In this document: piece by piece, positions 1 to 14,900 of the stretch
Layout: every line of letters starts with the position of its first letter
Position numbering within the stretch: position 1 is the stretch's first letter
Assembly: GCF_014356525.2 (NCBI RefSeq)
Contig: NC_052506.1
Coordinates: 17,687,361 to 17,751,360 of the forward strand
Direction: 5' to 3'
DNA: 64,000 nt
DNA from: Nilaparvata lugens
Taxonomy: Eukaryota > Arthropoda > Insecta > Hemiptera > Delphacidae
The notes under the pieces: model-generated
What the model saw: only the letters and a program-made list of their open reading frames with translations
Databases searched by the model: none
What the model was told of the DNA's origin: nothing
Made by a program: the position numbers and the translations under genes

Positions 1-135
1 GACATGTTTCGGCCATGATGCCATTATCAAGTAATTGAATGAAATCAATCCAATTACTTGATAAAGACATCATGGCCAAAACATGTCGTAAATGGACAAT
101 TATAAAAAAGGTACCTACTTAGATTTTCATTTTTA
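1..135. mobile_element. Foldback MITE (ACATGTTTCGGCC family), left end cut by window
   Basis: The first ~90 bases form a palindrome: GACATGTTTCGGCCATGATG pairs with its complement at ~67-88 around a short loop. The right arm continues into AAAAAAGGTACCTACTTAGATTTTCATTTTT, the end signature of the copies near 46.4 and 62.2 kb. The left arm lies outside the window. Confidence 0.65.
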
Positions 136-2329
136 AAAATGTAAAGAATTATGTGGAGACATAGACTTGCCAAAAAAGGATCAGACGTTTAGAGTTGCTT
201 AGTTGTGTAAGGAGGAAAAGAGAAATATACATCAATATCAGAATATCAGGAAGGGATTTGGAAAGTTCTGCTCTGCTTCTACTCGTACAGGCAAAATAAT
301 TCCATTCAGATGATGATGTATATGAGAATAGTGAAACATTTGCAAAGAGTTTGAATTCCATCTTCAGAAAAGAGATGGACTACACAGCTCTGATAGCACA
401 GAATGTACTGTATAATAATTAAATATTCAAGTACTAATGTTTGATAATGAGTTGACTTTGACTGATTCAAGTGTTGAAAATGAATAAAGAAAACATTTAT
501 AAATAACAGAGAGCAACACTCACCAGTTATTTCCTCTGACATCAGTACTGATGCCTTTTTGGAAATTATTTATTAAGGTGCAAGGTGCAGATCAGAATGG
601 ATAGAACTTGGATTACAGACGGGTTACTGTAATTTCCTAGGCTTTTGCAATTTCCAATCTAGAGAATTATTCCTTCCGTCCACAACTCCGACAGTATGGG
701 ACTATTTCAATTCTACGAATTATAGACGCTGATTCTACGAACTTTTCACACACATTCAACATTAATGCTACAAATAGTTTTCGGGCTGAGAACACGACAA
801 ACAATATTTACAACATGATTCCCCCAGGGCTCTCCCAGGACGAGAGATCAGATACTTGAATAATTCAACGAAGAACGGAATTGAAACTTAAAGAACATTG
901 GAATTCTCGGAGTGCTCAATTCTAATGAGCTGAGTGCTAAGAGATATTGCTACGATTTTCACTGTTGCAACACTGGAAGACATTAGCACCTTAGTTACAC
1001 TCACCATGTTTAGGTCAAGGTTAATGATTTTCTTATTAGAAATATGCTCAATCGAGACAGTGAACTCCTCATTTGGACGAATTTTTTACTTTGTTTTGAA
1101 TTCAAGAAAGAAAAAGTTCCACTAGAAGTAGATAGGGCTAGAGTTAACATATAATCGATTACCATCTTATCATTTTCGTTGAATGCAGGGTTTCAGGATC
1201 TACAATTTTGATATCACATTTTCCCAAATGAAAGAAAGAAAAAATTTCTATTTTTCACAAAAAACTTTCATATTGAATCTCTGTATCTTGTTTCGTCATA
1301 GAACAGCTACTCGTACAAAATGTTGACTATACAGCTTATGTGAAAATATCCAATGGATGAAATACTCTCAAAAACCATAAGAAGTACGAAAAATTGCAGT
1401 TTCTCATCCCTCATAAAGTATGCACAGGCGCACAGGTTCAGAAGTGTTTAGAATTCGGATTTATCATGCCGATTTTCCTGAATAAGCTCAAATCACACAA
1501 GCAACTCATACCTATTTTCGCAGGTCATGTTCTTTTTTATATGAGACTCGACAGGTCTAATATGAGAGTTTGTTATTTACAGTGGTCACACCCGTGTGGC
1601 TTATCGAGCTCACATACATTGCCTACCATAGCATGAGGTGAGCAAATATGGGAGAGCGCCACCAGCCACCAGCAACCACCTAGTTCAATGTAAACACAGC
1701 AAATCATGCCCGACTCACCAAAATGCCGGATTTTGCTTGAAACAGAGAACACCACTGTAACAGGTTCCCTCTCCTTAAGTACACAGGACACACAATTGCT
1801 GCAATGCGGTGCCAGGATATTACCCCGGCCAATATCACGTTCTACATCTTTCTTTGTAAGACGGAAATAAGGGATAGAGGGATACGACATTACTATTCCT
1901 ATATTATGTTTTGTATTCTCTTTCCAAGTTTTTAAATGTTACAGTGCTTAATAATTAAACTATAAAAGATATACAAAATTAAAAATGCAATTATTAAGTT
2001 GTTACTATTCTATAATACCCAATGATTTACAGTGTAACAAACTAAAAATAATTTAAAATGTCGTGGAAATGTGCCTACATAGGTACCGGTATGAAACCAG
2101 TGCGTAGACACGAATTGCTGCATAACTTCGAGAAATATTTTTGTTGTTGTAAAGGAGATGGGAAATAAAATAGATGACAGTTAGAAATTAAATTGACCGA
2201 AGAAGCCTGAATTTGAGCTTTCCATTGACTGGAACTTCAAATTAAATTGAATAAAACTATAAAAATTCTGTACCTTTATTGAGAATTTTTTTCAAGTTTT
2301 TCATTGTTACGATAAAGAAAGCAAATTAG

Positions 2330-2438
2330 GTGAACGAGATCTCACTCTCACACCTAATTAAAGGTTGTGTGGCAGAGAGGGCCTGGAGTACCAACTCCGC
2401 CCTAATAAAGGCATATATCAATAAATCAATCAATCACA
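2330..2438 (+). mobile_element. Non-LTR retrotransposon 3' tail
   Basis: The sequence reads like a LINE 3'UTR end, with GGTTGTGTGGCAGAGAGGGC, AATAAAGG and a terminal AATC microsatellite (2,418-2,437) in place of a poly(A) tail. No reverse transcriptase sequence adjoins it, so it is a 5'-truncated copy. Confidence 0.55.
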
Positions 2439-5429
2439 CCGGAAGATTTCACATTGATCGAAAGCTCCTTTCAGAACTTTCTTTTTTGTGTTAGACTAGG
2501 TCAGTATCTATTTTGTGTATGAGACTACTCAGACTGAGATAAAGCTAGTACAGTTGTTAGAGTTTGACTGTATATTATTGCCGAGACGAGATTATCCTCT
2601 ATACACCTTTTAAAATACGATAAATTTTATTTTAGCTGTGTAAAAAAGTGAATGCAGAAATCTCAGTATAAATGTATTCTTTCCAGCAACAGGTTTCCCA
2701 TGTAGAAAACAAATTTATGTTGCTACTGGGCAAAAGCTAAAATATTTAGAGCACATTCATCTTTGTGCTTCCTTCCCTGGTAGGTATTAGGAAGGTTGGA
2801 AAGTATCTAAACAGAATAGTCTTCAATCAAAAGCTAAAATAACTATGTACAGTAATTGTAATGTTAATTTATGATAATGATTATTTTCTCCTATAGAAAA
2901 TTGTCGCTGGTTACTTTCTATCAATTATTATTGGAGTCAACACTGTATTCAACGTTACTAGTTTGGTCTGATTCTAAAATTTCAGCAATATTACCAGTTA
3001 TTTTGTATATGATAGAAAAATATAATGTATTTCGTTCATTTCACGATAAATTCGATGAATTCAATTTTCTATTAGAAATAGCATGTAATTTTGAAATGGG
3101 TAACATCATTATACCACTCAAATCTAATATGCAAATCAATGAGTCGTTTTCAAAGGTCGTTATTCAGACTAGATTCATGGGCATAGTCTAATTTTTGGAG
3201 TAGTTCACATGAATTGCAATATGATCAGTTTAGACGATAGCCATTTTGTTCCAGCTAATAAAACGGTACAAGTGGGATAAAAGTGGCAAGCGAACAAAGC
3301 GATAGCCTGTGTCCTGTGTTTAGCATAGCATAGCAGGCCGCGAGGCAAGTATAAGCTGCAACATTATCTGTCGTGTTCGGTTCAACTCATATCAGGCTGA
3401 ATTCGCTAAGCGGCCATAACACCCTCACACCACCCAACTAACTAACTAGCTGCTACTGCTACAACACCCGACCATGATTAACGATATGCCACCACAAGGG
3501 ACCACGAACAGGTGAAACGGAATTACTTCCACAAGGATGAGCTTTCCTCTTACACAATACAATAAAACAGTTCACTGATGAAAAAATGTGAGTGTTCCTC
3601 GAAGCGAGTGCTAGTCTAATAGCAAAATGTTGTTGAAAAAAGTCGCATCCCCCCTCATATTTCGACAGAATTCGACATGAGACTCCAGAATAAAAACTTG
3701 CCATCAAGAAAGAGAATTTTCCATTAGGTTTCAAAATGACTTGCGCAACATAAGGCTGTATCAATTCGAATTATTAATTTCTTCGATTAACTGTCTAACA
3801 TGAAGCCAAGAATTCAATAGAGAAGATCCAATATTCAAACTCAGCACTTTTAGTTCGAGACACAGATTAGAGTGGAATATGGAAGAAAACAGTATTTCAA
3901 TTCAACACTGGTGTAGTGGATCATGTTCAAAGCTGACCTTGGGCATTTATAAATGAGTCTTATACAAACAAAATAATCAAATTGAACAAATAAATAAGGG
4001 TTTTCATGATATTTATGCCTATGTTTTTCATGGTTTTCCATGTTATGCTATGGTTTATGTTATGGATCATGGTTTATGTTATGCCTATGTTTTCATATGA
4101 CTTATTCTAAAATAATTTTGGATGTTCGATAATAACGGTATCAAACATCAACAAATACAACTTAGGAACATTTATGAAATCTCATTTTTGTTTTCAGAAG
4201 AGGCTGCCAAGAAACGTGCATCTGATACCCATCAATAATAAAATCGGTGACTGTCAATTGGCGAAAGTAAATGCTTGGCAAGAAGATGCAATTATTGTTG
4301 TTTGTTGATCCCGATAAGCAACATAATGAACATTATAGATGTTGAGATTACAAATGGAAATTCAAACTGTCTGATCAAAAGACTTGCAGTGGAATATGCT
4401 TGTATTCTAAATTTAGTAGTACCTATTGGAGTATTTGAATAGAACTATTTCATTATTTGAATGAATTATTTTAAAGGGTATTTGAATAGAACTATTGGAG
4501 ATTATAAATAAAATAGAAATCTCAGAAACATTTTTATTCTATTCTTATTTATATTCAAAAGTAGCCCTAAAGAAAAAAAGATTATTAGAGATTGCATAAT
4601 ACAAAATTTATACTTACAATTTTTACTATACTATTGTTTCATCACATAAAAAAGTGTTGGATCTAGACATTCTGAAATAGTGAACTACTGTAGGGCAATG
4701 TGTTTTCGTTATAAGCATTAACGAAGTCTCACTTTTTGAAGTTTAATACGTTTGGATAGAGAAATTTTGAAAACACGAGGTACTAAGTGAGTTCAGAAAA
4801 GTTCGTGCATGAAACCGCTTTTCTGGCAAACCCAGAGGAAGAGGGTGCACTAATATACTGTGCGCAGTAGACTACTTAAGTAGACTTTAGTGCAGCAGAG
4901 TAAGGTGATATTGCGGGATAGAACCACCACACGGGGACAGAGTTGGGAAAAGTTGTCTCTGGAGGAATGCATTCATGATAACTGACATAACTGCATCCTC
5001 AACTCATTTCCCAGCTGAATTTTCATATTAGAAAATAACAGTCCGGCAATTTGATGTCGTAGCTTAAGGTTGAAGGTTGGTTCATTCGAACCAGACCTCG
5101 ATCATTTGTCAAATCGCTACAATCTGTTGGACTGAAGCAATGTGGAAGTGAGTTGCATTACCGAGAGCTGTGATGGGTGCTTTTGAAAATGTTGTATGCC
5201 ACACATTGAAGTCTCACCCCACCACCACAGCAATAAAACTCTCCTCTAGCTCCAAGCCACACACACATTGCACCAACCAAATGCTACAAAGAAGCATGCA
5301 ATATTCACGGCGTGACTCCGTGTATAGAGTTCCAATACATTCAGCATTCGCAGCTGGTTTGTATGTCAGCATACATATTCGATACTGAATTCTGTATTAC
5401 CATTACAACACTCACGATTACTGTATCTA

Positions 5430-5740
5430 GCAGTCCTTGAAGTCTGAGAGAAACGCAGTGTTTTGAAATGTTTCACTTGCTGTGTGTCTTCATTTTTGTT
5501 GTCAAAAAGACTACCCTTTAGAACTAAGGGAAATTTACTGTGTTGAATTAACGTTATAATACTCAATTATAAATAGGATTTGATTTGAATAATTTGTGAT
5601 CCAAATCCTAGAGTCTGAGAAAAACACAGTGTTTTAAAATGTTTCACATGCTGTGGAATGGTCTTCATTTTTGTTATCAAAAAGACTACCCTTTAGAACT
5701 AAGAAACATTTACGGTGTATAGATTTATCTGCCATGATTT
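5430..5740. repeat. Imperfect tandem duplication (~180-bp spacing)
   Basis: Two related segments of about 110 bases, at ~5,435-5,540 and ~5,610-5,712, share GTCTGAGA-AAACGCAGTGTTTT, ATGTTTCAC-TGCTGTG, TCTTCATTTTTGTT and AAAAAGACTACCCTTTAGAACTAAG. The differences are substitutions and small indels, so the duplication is not recent. The related motif TTGATAATATTCAATTA also recurs downstream at ~5,740-5,790. Confidence 0.6.
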
Positions 5741-7824
5741 GATAATATTCAATTATAATTTCTGATAATTTGATAATATTCAATTACGAATAGGATGTGA
5801 TTCGAATGATTTGATTTCATAATAAATCCGAATAGTAAGGATGACAAAGAATATAAATTCCTGTAGATTTCCCTGTCTTGGTTTGTGAATAGGAAGCATA
5901 GACAAATATCATGTGTTCGGAGGATAAAGTAAGAAACAAATAAAAAGGCTCTCAGAAAGAGGTCCAACAAAGGAAGGCTCTTGTTACAGTAGAGAGAAGG
6001 CACAAACACATCGATTTCGGGCGTCTGTTTGAGGAGATTTTCAAATCTGTTTTCAGTTTCCATCTAAAGATGTCCAACTGAGCGTTCCTATTAAATTTCT
6101 GTTTCTTTGTTGGGTTGTATTCAGATGAATAAATCACTCTTTTTTGCCTTTACAGCATTTTCAAACGAATAGCTTCACTAACATAAAAATTAATTGTAAA
6201 TCTAAATGCAAGGATTATAAGAATTATCACAAGCTCAATTTCCTGCGCTTGATTTTTTTACTTCACTCTTAATCTGAAACATGATCAATGCTTCTCTATT
6301 GATCATGATTCATGTATCAAATCAGTACAAATCGATGTTAGTCATGCTTAGTAGAATGAATATTGAGATGAATAACAAATGAAGTAATATTATACCACTA
6401 GGAATTATTCCAATCTAGGAAAACGGGTTAGTGTAATCGTGCTCAATCCAGTAATCATTACTGTATCGATTCTAAACGTTGCTGGAGGAGGATATTATTA
6501 TTTAACGTTTAATTAAAACTGGAAGTAATTTACTCCAGGAGCTCGTTAATAGAAACTTCACGGGGTAGGGAACGAGATAGGGAAGTAATAGCAAGCGCAG
6601 TCCCCCAGAAGTGTTTAATTCAAGCAATGCTCGCGGAGTACTGTGAGGTAGGTATGAACAGTTACTTCCAGCTTCACGCTTTTGACTTATTACTCGCAAA
6701 CTAGCTTAGCCAGTGCATTCCATATAGGATGATAAATCAATTTGAAAAAAAATCATTTTCTCAATAGGCAATGTCTGGTGACTGAATGTTTTATGAAAAT
6801 GTGTTTTTCATTACTATACTGTTCATATCTACAAGAATGAGAAAAGAAATAAATTACAGTCTAGCATAGCTTGAATGACATTAACATAAAAAAATGTGAA
6901 TATTAAGATTCTTCAAAAGTATATGTTACAGTAAATTACATACAGTTTTCACATGTAGGCTTCACTAATTCTCCTTCAATGGAGAAGTTTACAAATTTCT
7001 CCTCCCATAAATCAATCATACATATAGCTACTACATTCATGATTGGAGTCAAGTAAGCATGAGAGAATTTGTAATATATTGGTTTTTGATGTTCGAAGAT
7101 TTAACACTCATTTATCGGCTGTCAATAATTCAAAAATACGAGTACGAGGTTTACGTTGAGCTGAACACTTTTCTATGACAGCAGAGAGGGTGAGGATGCT
7201 GCTTTCCCATCGATTCTGTATTTTATCGGCAATAGGGTTCAGGTTGTTTCAGCCCCCACCAGGCAGAAGCAGTACTTGCTGTGGGTCGTTTCACTGCTAA
7301 ATCTGAATGCGGAATTCTTTATTTCGATAGCTCGATTACGAGAGATTGCAGAGTAGTAGATGTTTTAGACTTGGTTGAAAGTATCTCTCCTAGTAATTTG
7401 AAAAAAGTTGAAAAGCTATTCTTCTGTTAGAGCTTATTATAACAACATCTATGGACAGCATCCCTAATTTGCTCACAATTTATCTCTACGGCGTTCAAGG
7501 TGTAGGAAAGAGCTTGATTACAATTACGTCCTGTATCAAAAGTATCGTAATTTTACCGTTTCAGGGGAAGGGGTCACAGACCGTTTCTTACAGACCGTAT
7601 TGAGAACTCAGATTTTTGCATTACGAATTAATTTGACTTGGAATATCATAATGATAACTAAATTTATTATAAGCAATTTCTTTTATATGTATATTATAAT
7701 TATGTATTAATAAATGAACTCCTCTGGGTGAAAATCATGGGAATTCAGAGAGATTATAATCAAATTATTAATTAGTTGATTCATTAATTTTAATTAATTG
7801 GATCATTGTTGATATAAACTATAA

Positions 7825-8252
7825 TATCGGGGCACCGAGCTTCGCTCGTTATTTTTATTTATCGATAAACAGAACACAATTCTCTAAAATGATCGTGTTT
7901 ATATTTTACAGCTGGCAATACGTCAGCTTATGAATTTCGGGAATGCGATATTTTGATTTTCCACAAAACCACTTGCTCACTTTTTACTATCCACAGACGA
8001 CGAAAGTCTCAGCTGTTACAGCCAAGGATGAATTATCCTTTTACTGTCGTTCAGCGAGTTTTCCCAAGGATGAGACCTAGTGCAATCGAATTTTTATATC
8101 ATAAACCTACTATGTTCCAAATTTCGTGAAAATCGTTAGAGCCGTTTTCGAGATCCTTTTAACATAAATAACCAGATAGAAAAATATAAAAATAACCAGA
8201 TATAAAAATATAAACAGATATACAGAAATTGCTCGCTTAATATAATAGGATA
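7825..8252 (+). mobile_element. RTE-like short retroelement, copy A
   Basis: It begins TATCGGGGCACCGAGCTTCG and ends …CAGAAATTGCTCGC..AATATAATAGGATA. The stretch CAAATTTCGTGAAAATCGTTAGAGCCGTTTTCGAGATC resembles the 3' ends of RTE-clade LINEs and their SINE partners. This is a comparison from memory, not a search. Copies B (11.1 kb) and C (21.8 kb) share both ends and the same orientation. No ORF is present. Confidence 0.65.
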
Positions 8253-8734
8253 AATGAGCTGCTTACATTGGAATTTGATGTAACTGAAAACAACCCATTA
8301 AAACAAACGTAAAATAAGTTTATTCGCAGGTGAATTCAGTACAGAATCCAGCAATTGTGATTGGAGAGAACAGAGGATGTCTTGAACATACGCAGTACGC
8401 AACCATCTACAATTCAAGCACTAGGTAAGAAGTACAGCGAATACATTTTAGACGTTCCCTGGAATGAGATTACAGGCCTTGAAATGAAAGTCTCACTTGG
8501 AGCTGGAAAAGCTTTTACTACCCCTTGAACAGAATAGCCAGCAACGTGTTGCCCGACCAATTAACTGCAAATGAGGTCGTACTTACTAATCAAGCTCATC
8601 CTCAACTCGAATTTCTACTCGCTTACTTTGCTTTCAACGCTTCTCATCTCACAATTTGTTACTTCTCTCTTCTACTGTATCATCATACTGTTGTTTTAAA
8701 TGTTTGCATTGTTGAGATAGTCTTACGTTCAAAA

Positions 8735-8950
8735 TTTTCCATTTATTTATTTATTTAATCATTCAGAATTACACAACTTACAGGAAAGTACCACAGGCTT
8801 ATAAGCCCAAAACGGTTTCAATTCGAATTTATACAACAGTCCAAATGTAGCTAGGTTATGTGTCACTCAAATTCTTGAATTACACACGCAATTTACAACT
8901 CAAAACACACAAAAATCATTTTTGAATTAAAATTCAAATTTTTATTTGAA
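8735..8950 (-). mobile_element. LINE 3' end, antisense
   Basis: It starts with ATTTATTTATTTAATCATTC, an inverted (AAAT)n tail. It continues with AATTACACAACTTACAGGAAAGTACCACAGGCTTATAAGCCCAAAACGGTT and is closely matched by the copy at 43.47 kb. Looser relatives occur at 27.6 kb (antisense) and at 22.6 kb (sense). It is a 5'-truncated, non-coding remnant. Confidence 0.65.
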
Positions 8951-11139
8951 TAATCCAGGCCGTTTTCCGTGGTTGGTAATTCTAATATGCAAAGCAATCT
9001 CACATAACCATTTCTCAGTTTACGAATACTGTACACCAAGTGAGCTATTCCATGTTTGAATATAATTATTCAAATGTTTTATTTGATATCTCAAATATCT
9101 TCTATCATGATACAATAAGCTTGATATATTGTTTGTGGAAGTATTTCTACGAGATAGATGATTGATGGAATTGCTACTAGAAATTCATTATCGTGACATC
9201 TTATCAAATTAGATAAGATACGAGTGCTCGGTATTTCTGTAGAACTGGTGACCGATCAAGGTCAGCTCCGTCAATAATAATTTATAAGCTTCAAAATCAA
9301 TAGCTCAGAACCAATCTTAAATTATAATTTCACCCATCATCTCTTCCAATATCCATGCACGAGTCCAGGACTCACTGAACTAAAGGGCATAGTCTGCAAA
9401 GAAAAGACTCCTGATAATTTATTTGTGAGTTGCTTGATTCTGTTCTGAAACTGAGAACTAAAACATAAAGGAGATTGAATCCTGGCAACTCTGGAAATAT
9501 ATCAGATAGAAGGTTTTAAAGATTGATTCAAAAATATCAGCCTGGCTTAATTAAATAACTTTCATTTCATTTAAGTGTTCAAATATTGAGAGCGAATGAT
9601 ATACTTCTTGGAGTACAAATTTGCAGATTTCATTTCCTTTGTCTGTCTCTCCCCAAACTTTGCAACTAATTTTCATGTAGAGCAAAAAGTTTAAATCGCA
9701 TTTTCCATTCGAGAGACACCGCTTATATTCATGAGTAGAATCTGGAATTCAAAGGAGCTCGATAAGCTGAATTCAGAGAGTCCTGAAGAACAATTTGAGG
9801 AAAATAAGCTGAGTTTGGTTCTTACTGTTCATCCAAATTGAGCAAGAAGACGAATTAAAATTGAAATGAATGAATATTAATTTATTTTTTAAGACAAATT
9901 TATTGGAAATAGTTCATCACGTTTATGCATATTTCAAAGTTGGACGTATTCCGGATCAAGTCAGCTATTCTGTTAATGGCATTGGAAAGGCTCTGTATGA
10001 GATCAAAAGTTATCAATGTGAATGGGAGAGTTGTACTTCAAAGACATAAATCCATACTCAGCTTCATTTTCAATAATATTTAGTTATCGAACACATCAAA
10101 ACTCCATAGCCTACAACAGAAACAAAGACTGTCAAGAATAAAAGTTCTTTACAATATTCATTTAATCAGGGTATCTGTTTATTAGTTCAAGGAAACTAAT
10201 TTGATAAGTTTTAGCCAACATAAAAGAAAGTATCAATACATTTTGCAACTAAACTGTCGACTGTTTGGAAAGGGTTTGCTGCTTGGAATGGAGGTTGCGT
10301 GACCAAAAAGACCAGGACTAGTTTGCCTCACGGAAAGCTGAATTATAGCGAGGTAAAGTATTTACAAAAGCGACGAGAAACGTTTGCGGTGAGCCTGACA
10401 ACTTGGCCAACTTACTTCAACATAATTTACTATCAACTATATAAAACAATTACTGGGGTTGTCTTCATAGAGAAAGTTTCTCTCTGCAAGAACAACAACG
10501 AATGTCAAATATGCTTGCTTAAAACACCTGCTTGATGACAAGGAATTGCTATGCTCTTCCCATCGACACATATCAACTATTGAATATTATATTAAATCAT
10601 ATCAAGAATCTTTTCATATCTAGTATGACGTGTCTTTGTTGAGTCACATCCTCGCATCCAGTTTAGTCGCGGAAGTATAACTACGAGTAGTTATTGAAGT
10701 AAGGAATTTACATTCTTTGGATTCCAAAGTTCCATCACCTGAAAAATAATGTTGAGATGAAATTTTATGATCCTATCCTTCATGCTCTTGAAGGGAGCGG
10801 AGTGACTATAGCATGAGGGAAAATTCTCTACCATGAATAATCTAGCTAAAAATCTCCTGGAAATATTATAGCAGAAAGTTATTCTCGAACAGCACTTATG
10901 AATTACGAACATGTAAAAGTTCATTAGTAATATGAAATCGAATTATAGAGAAATATTGCACGTGTGAAGGATTGAACTCCTTTACCCGTGAATAAACAAT
11001 TGCAAATTTTAGGGGTAAGTGCAAACTTCAGAGATTATCAATTACTAAAAAGATTTTTAATAGAACTCAAATTAGAACCAAATACAAATATTAATGATAT
11101 CCAGGACTCACTCGTATGCACGAGTCATTGAATTACTAG

Positions 11140-11915
11140 TATCGGGGCACCGAGCTTCGCTCGATATTTATTTATTGATAAACAGAACACAATTCTTCAA
11201 AATAATTGGGAAAGGAATAACAGGCACAGCCCAAAACTGTTTCTTCTCCGAATTTTGATTTATACACTATAAATCATCCAAAAAGTAGGTTATGTTCCAT
11301 ACACTTGAATTCAGGTCCAATTTTTCAGTTCAAATATAGTGAAAACATAGAAGTTCTAATTTATATTTTTTACAAACCAAATTGAATAACAAAATAACAC
11401 TCACTAATCGCTTAAAACAAAAAAATAATTATTAACTTTGAATATTATGATATACCATGTCATGTCAACAAGTCAGATTATTTTGATCGAGTCTATTAAA
11501 ATTTCTAGATTTCTCGCGAGATACGGTAAGCTGATTGATTACACAGCACATGAATCTCCTGTTATCGACAGACGACGAAATTATCATCTGTTTTTCCAAG
11601 GATGAATTATCCTTTTCATGTCCTTCAGCAAGTTTTCCCAGGGATGAGACCTAGTGCAATCGAATTTTTATATCATAAACCTTCCAATAAAGGATGAATT
11701 ATCCTTTTCATGCCCTTCAGCAAGTTTTCCCAGGGATGAGACCTAGTGCAATCGAATTTTTATAACATAAACCTTCCAAATTTCGTGAAAATCGTTAGAG
11801 CCGTTTTCGAGATCCGTTGGACATAAATAACCAGATATAAATAAATATAAATAACCAAATATAAAAATATAAACAGATATACAGAAATTGCTCGCTTGAT
11901 ATAGTCTAATAGGAT
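11140..11915 (+). mobile_element. RTE-like short retroelement, copy B, interrupted
   Basis: It has the same 5' (ATCGGGGCACCGAGCTTCGCTCG) and 3' (TGCTCGCTTGATATAGTCTAATAGGATA) ends as copies A and C. It is longer because of two changes: an antisense LINE-like insert after position ~11,215 (AACAGGCACAGCCCAAAACTGTTT, related to the 8.7-kb tail) and an internal 92-bp tandem duplication at 11,600-11,780. Confidence 0.6.
11600..11780. repeat. 92-bp tandem duplication within RTE-like copy B
   Basis: GGATGAATTATCCTTTTCATG…ATCATAAACCTTCCAA occurs twice with a 92-base period. The two units differ by only a few bases (for example ATATCATAAACC versus ATAACATAAACC). Copies A and C hold a single unit. Confidence 0.8.
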
Positions 11916-14900
11916 ACTGCGTCTAGTAGCGACGCGAAATATCGAAGTAATGCGCTTATAACTACATTAAGTAATGAGATTAGTGATGTTCATCTCATGA
12001 CAAGTACAAGAGCTTATAACAGACTACTGAACGTCTGTACAAAAAACTATCCACAGTCTTATTTTTCAGGGCTTGGCTATTGGAATTTCTAGAAATATTC
12101 CAATAATTTTATAAAATGCGAATCATTGGTTTGCAACGAGTGCTTCGACAAATTCGGTTCAGTTCTCCAATGGAAGAGGGGCAGCAGAAAATACGAAGAT
12201 GATGATGGGCTACAAGTTTTCTATCGGAACTACGGTAGCATATACAATTCTAAAGGCTTTACCTCTCTTCAAAATAGTATTTCCCTCACCTTTGACATAC
12301 TAGAGTGAATAACGTACTCATCATTTCGAAATTCAAAGAATATTACTCATGTTGTTGGCAAACGTTTTTAGACGTTCAAAGAGCAGAGATCCTCCGACAG
12401 AAATCCATGCCAAAATTCCATTTCTTAGACTCTTCATAGAAACCGGGAAGAATACTCTTTTATTTGTGAAACAGAAGAATATGATGAGAGAAAGGGATAG
12501 AGTGAATCTTGATAATTAACTATGTGGCTACCTATCTCTCTATCAACTTCATGCAACAAGTCTAGTTGCTTATTTTATTCACCTTTTGAGTATATTGTAC
12601 TCAGAGTTATACTGTATTTTCAAAAAATTCCTAACATGCAATATATAACTGAACGTTGCTTGCTTACACAGTTTCTACTAAATAAAAACGTAACTAAACT
12701 AGTATTTCAACGAAAAAGGTGCATGCCGTCTGCAAGGTAGACATCAAACAGCATTTTGAATGAATAAATTGCAATCGTTTCCATCCACAAAGAACTAATC
12801 AAATTGACAAAGTCGTTACATCAAGTGCAATACAGGCTAGATTTCATTGTTTGACCCATATTATGTTCAAAATATCTGTTCTTATTCATTCCGAAAATGA
12901 TCAACTAAGTTTTCAACCGGGTACAGGCTTCAATTAACATGTTCAACTCAAGACTAATTTGAACAATACTGAGAATAAAAAATTAATAAGATTTGTTCAA
13001 TTCATAATATTTAAACATGATGTGCTTTTAGGTTGATGAAAGAGTGATAGATATTTGGTGAGAAGGAATTAGTAGATTGTATATGGTGTTTCAATATATT
13101 CTTGAAGAGTCGAATAAAATAATTTAAATTTCTCCTGTTAACCAACAACCAACCATCAGAGTTGAGCCCGCATCACAGTTTTGAGGAAGTTTGTGAAATG
13201 AGAAGGGAATATTGCTGTGATATTAAACTACTTTTTGTTTCAATAGACTCCCAATCTGAATGAATCAGAGAAAAGCTGGCTTGAGCTAGATGTGAAACTG
13301 GACAATTCTGTGATAAATATAGGACTTACTCTAGAAATTCAATTTTAATATTCAAGATAACCTTTACTTATTCTTTCCAAGTCAAAGAAAAAACTCATCA
13401 TTGTACTGTACTCATTATTATTCTTGGTTAAAGAAATTAAATAAGAAATAGCGTAAAGTTTAGAGCAAATAAAAATCACCTAGAGGTGAATAGAGTACAT
13501 GTGGATTGATTTCTAGAGTAGATAGTCTAGACAAGTAGCTAAAGGCGCGAGTATGTTGAGAAGTAACTAATATCATCAATTAATTGAGCTACTAGATCGA
13601 ATGTGAACAGCTTATCAACATACATTTTGTGAAGTTGATGTTTGTTTGGTAATACAGACAATAACAGTGAGGTATATTATACTGTGATAAGACATATCAA
13701 TTCAAAAATGAGAACCAATTCTAGGGTGGATAAGGATACGTTTTAAAATCCACGAAGCAAAAATATTTTCTAGAAGAGGTGAAAAGAACATAATGTTGTT
13801 GAGAGCGCGTAGCAAACGAGAAATGTTGTAATACTGCACCATCTCTCACCGTGAAATTGCACAGAAGAAAGCACCAGGCAAGGTTTCTCATCCATTGCTT
13901 CTAATCCAACGACTAATAAATTACATCCAGTCCCAGGGGCGGAGACCTCTTTAGTCAGACTTCTCCATACTATTGAGCGCCAAGCTTCTCAAAATCCTTT
14001 CTTTGTGAAAGAAAAATTCAGATCAATCCATCATTTTTCTACAAATGCTGAGCAATTATTATCGAGAGTAGACAAAAGGGTAAACTGATAAGATCATTTA
14101 CGATGTAGTGAATTGATTAGAAAAGATAAGATTATTTATGTAAAAATTATTATGTGCTTTGACGGATTGATTTAAATTTAAATTACGGAATGAAGGTAAA
14201 CCATTTTTTCTCAATTATCTTATTTACAGAAGATGAATTGTATTATATTAAATGCAGCATAAAGATCCTTTTTTGTAAGAATCTCTGAGGGAATCCTATC
14301 AATTAAAACTTGACGATATAGTTATATTTGCAATTACAGAAATTAAAGTAATATGTATCCATATTGAAAAGAACTTTCCATTGTTGATAGCATCAGTTCT
14401 TTGAATGGAAAAATCTAACGTATTCCCGTTGGTTTCATAGAGAACAATTTATTTTGAATGTAAGTACAGTACGTGGAAAATGTATTACGTTAATTGGAAA
14501 GTCCTAGCTTTTATAAAGATTGAGTGAAATGAATCAAATGAGACGAAATATGGAATGGTCGACTAACGGGCTTTGTTGATACTGTACAAAGATAATTAAA
14601 TTGGGATAAAGTAATGGAGTTTCGTTGACAAAACCCAACTCTTTCTATCTGCGGTACGGAAAGCTAACAACTGAATGCAGATCAGTTGCTCTAGATTTGG
14701 AAACTGGAATGCAAAATAAACGGTGGTTTTTTAGACCACCAAGTGATAGAATAGTCGTGATAACGAAAGATATATTGGCTGCGAGTGCGAGAGCTCTCAT
14801 TAAATTCCGATGATTCCTTTTGGCTCGACAAAATACTGCAACATTTTTGCCATCACCCCCCCCCTCCATTCTACAACAAATTCCACCCTTGATCATTCTG

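Noticed and set aside
1573..1890. 105-codon minus-strand frame
   Set aside because: No conserved motif, no splice sites at its edges and no neighbour support; length is within chance for this window.
2871..3191. 106-codon plus-strand frame
   Set aside because: Hydrophobic and AT-driven composition, no recognisable domain; probably chance.
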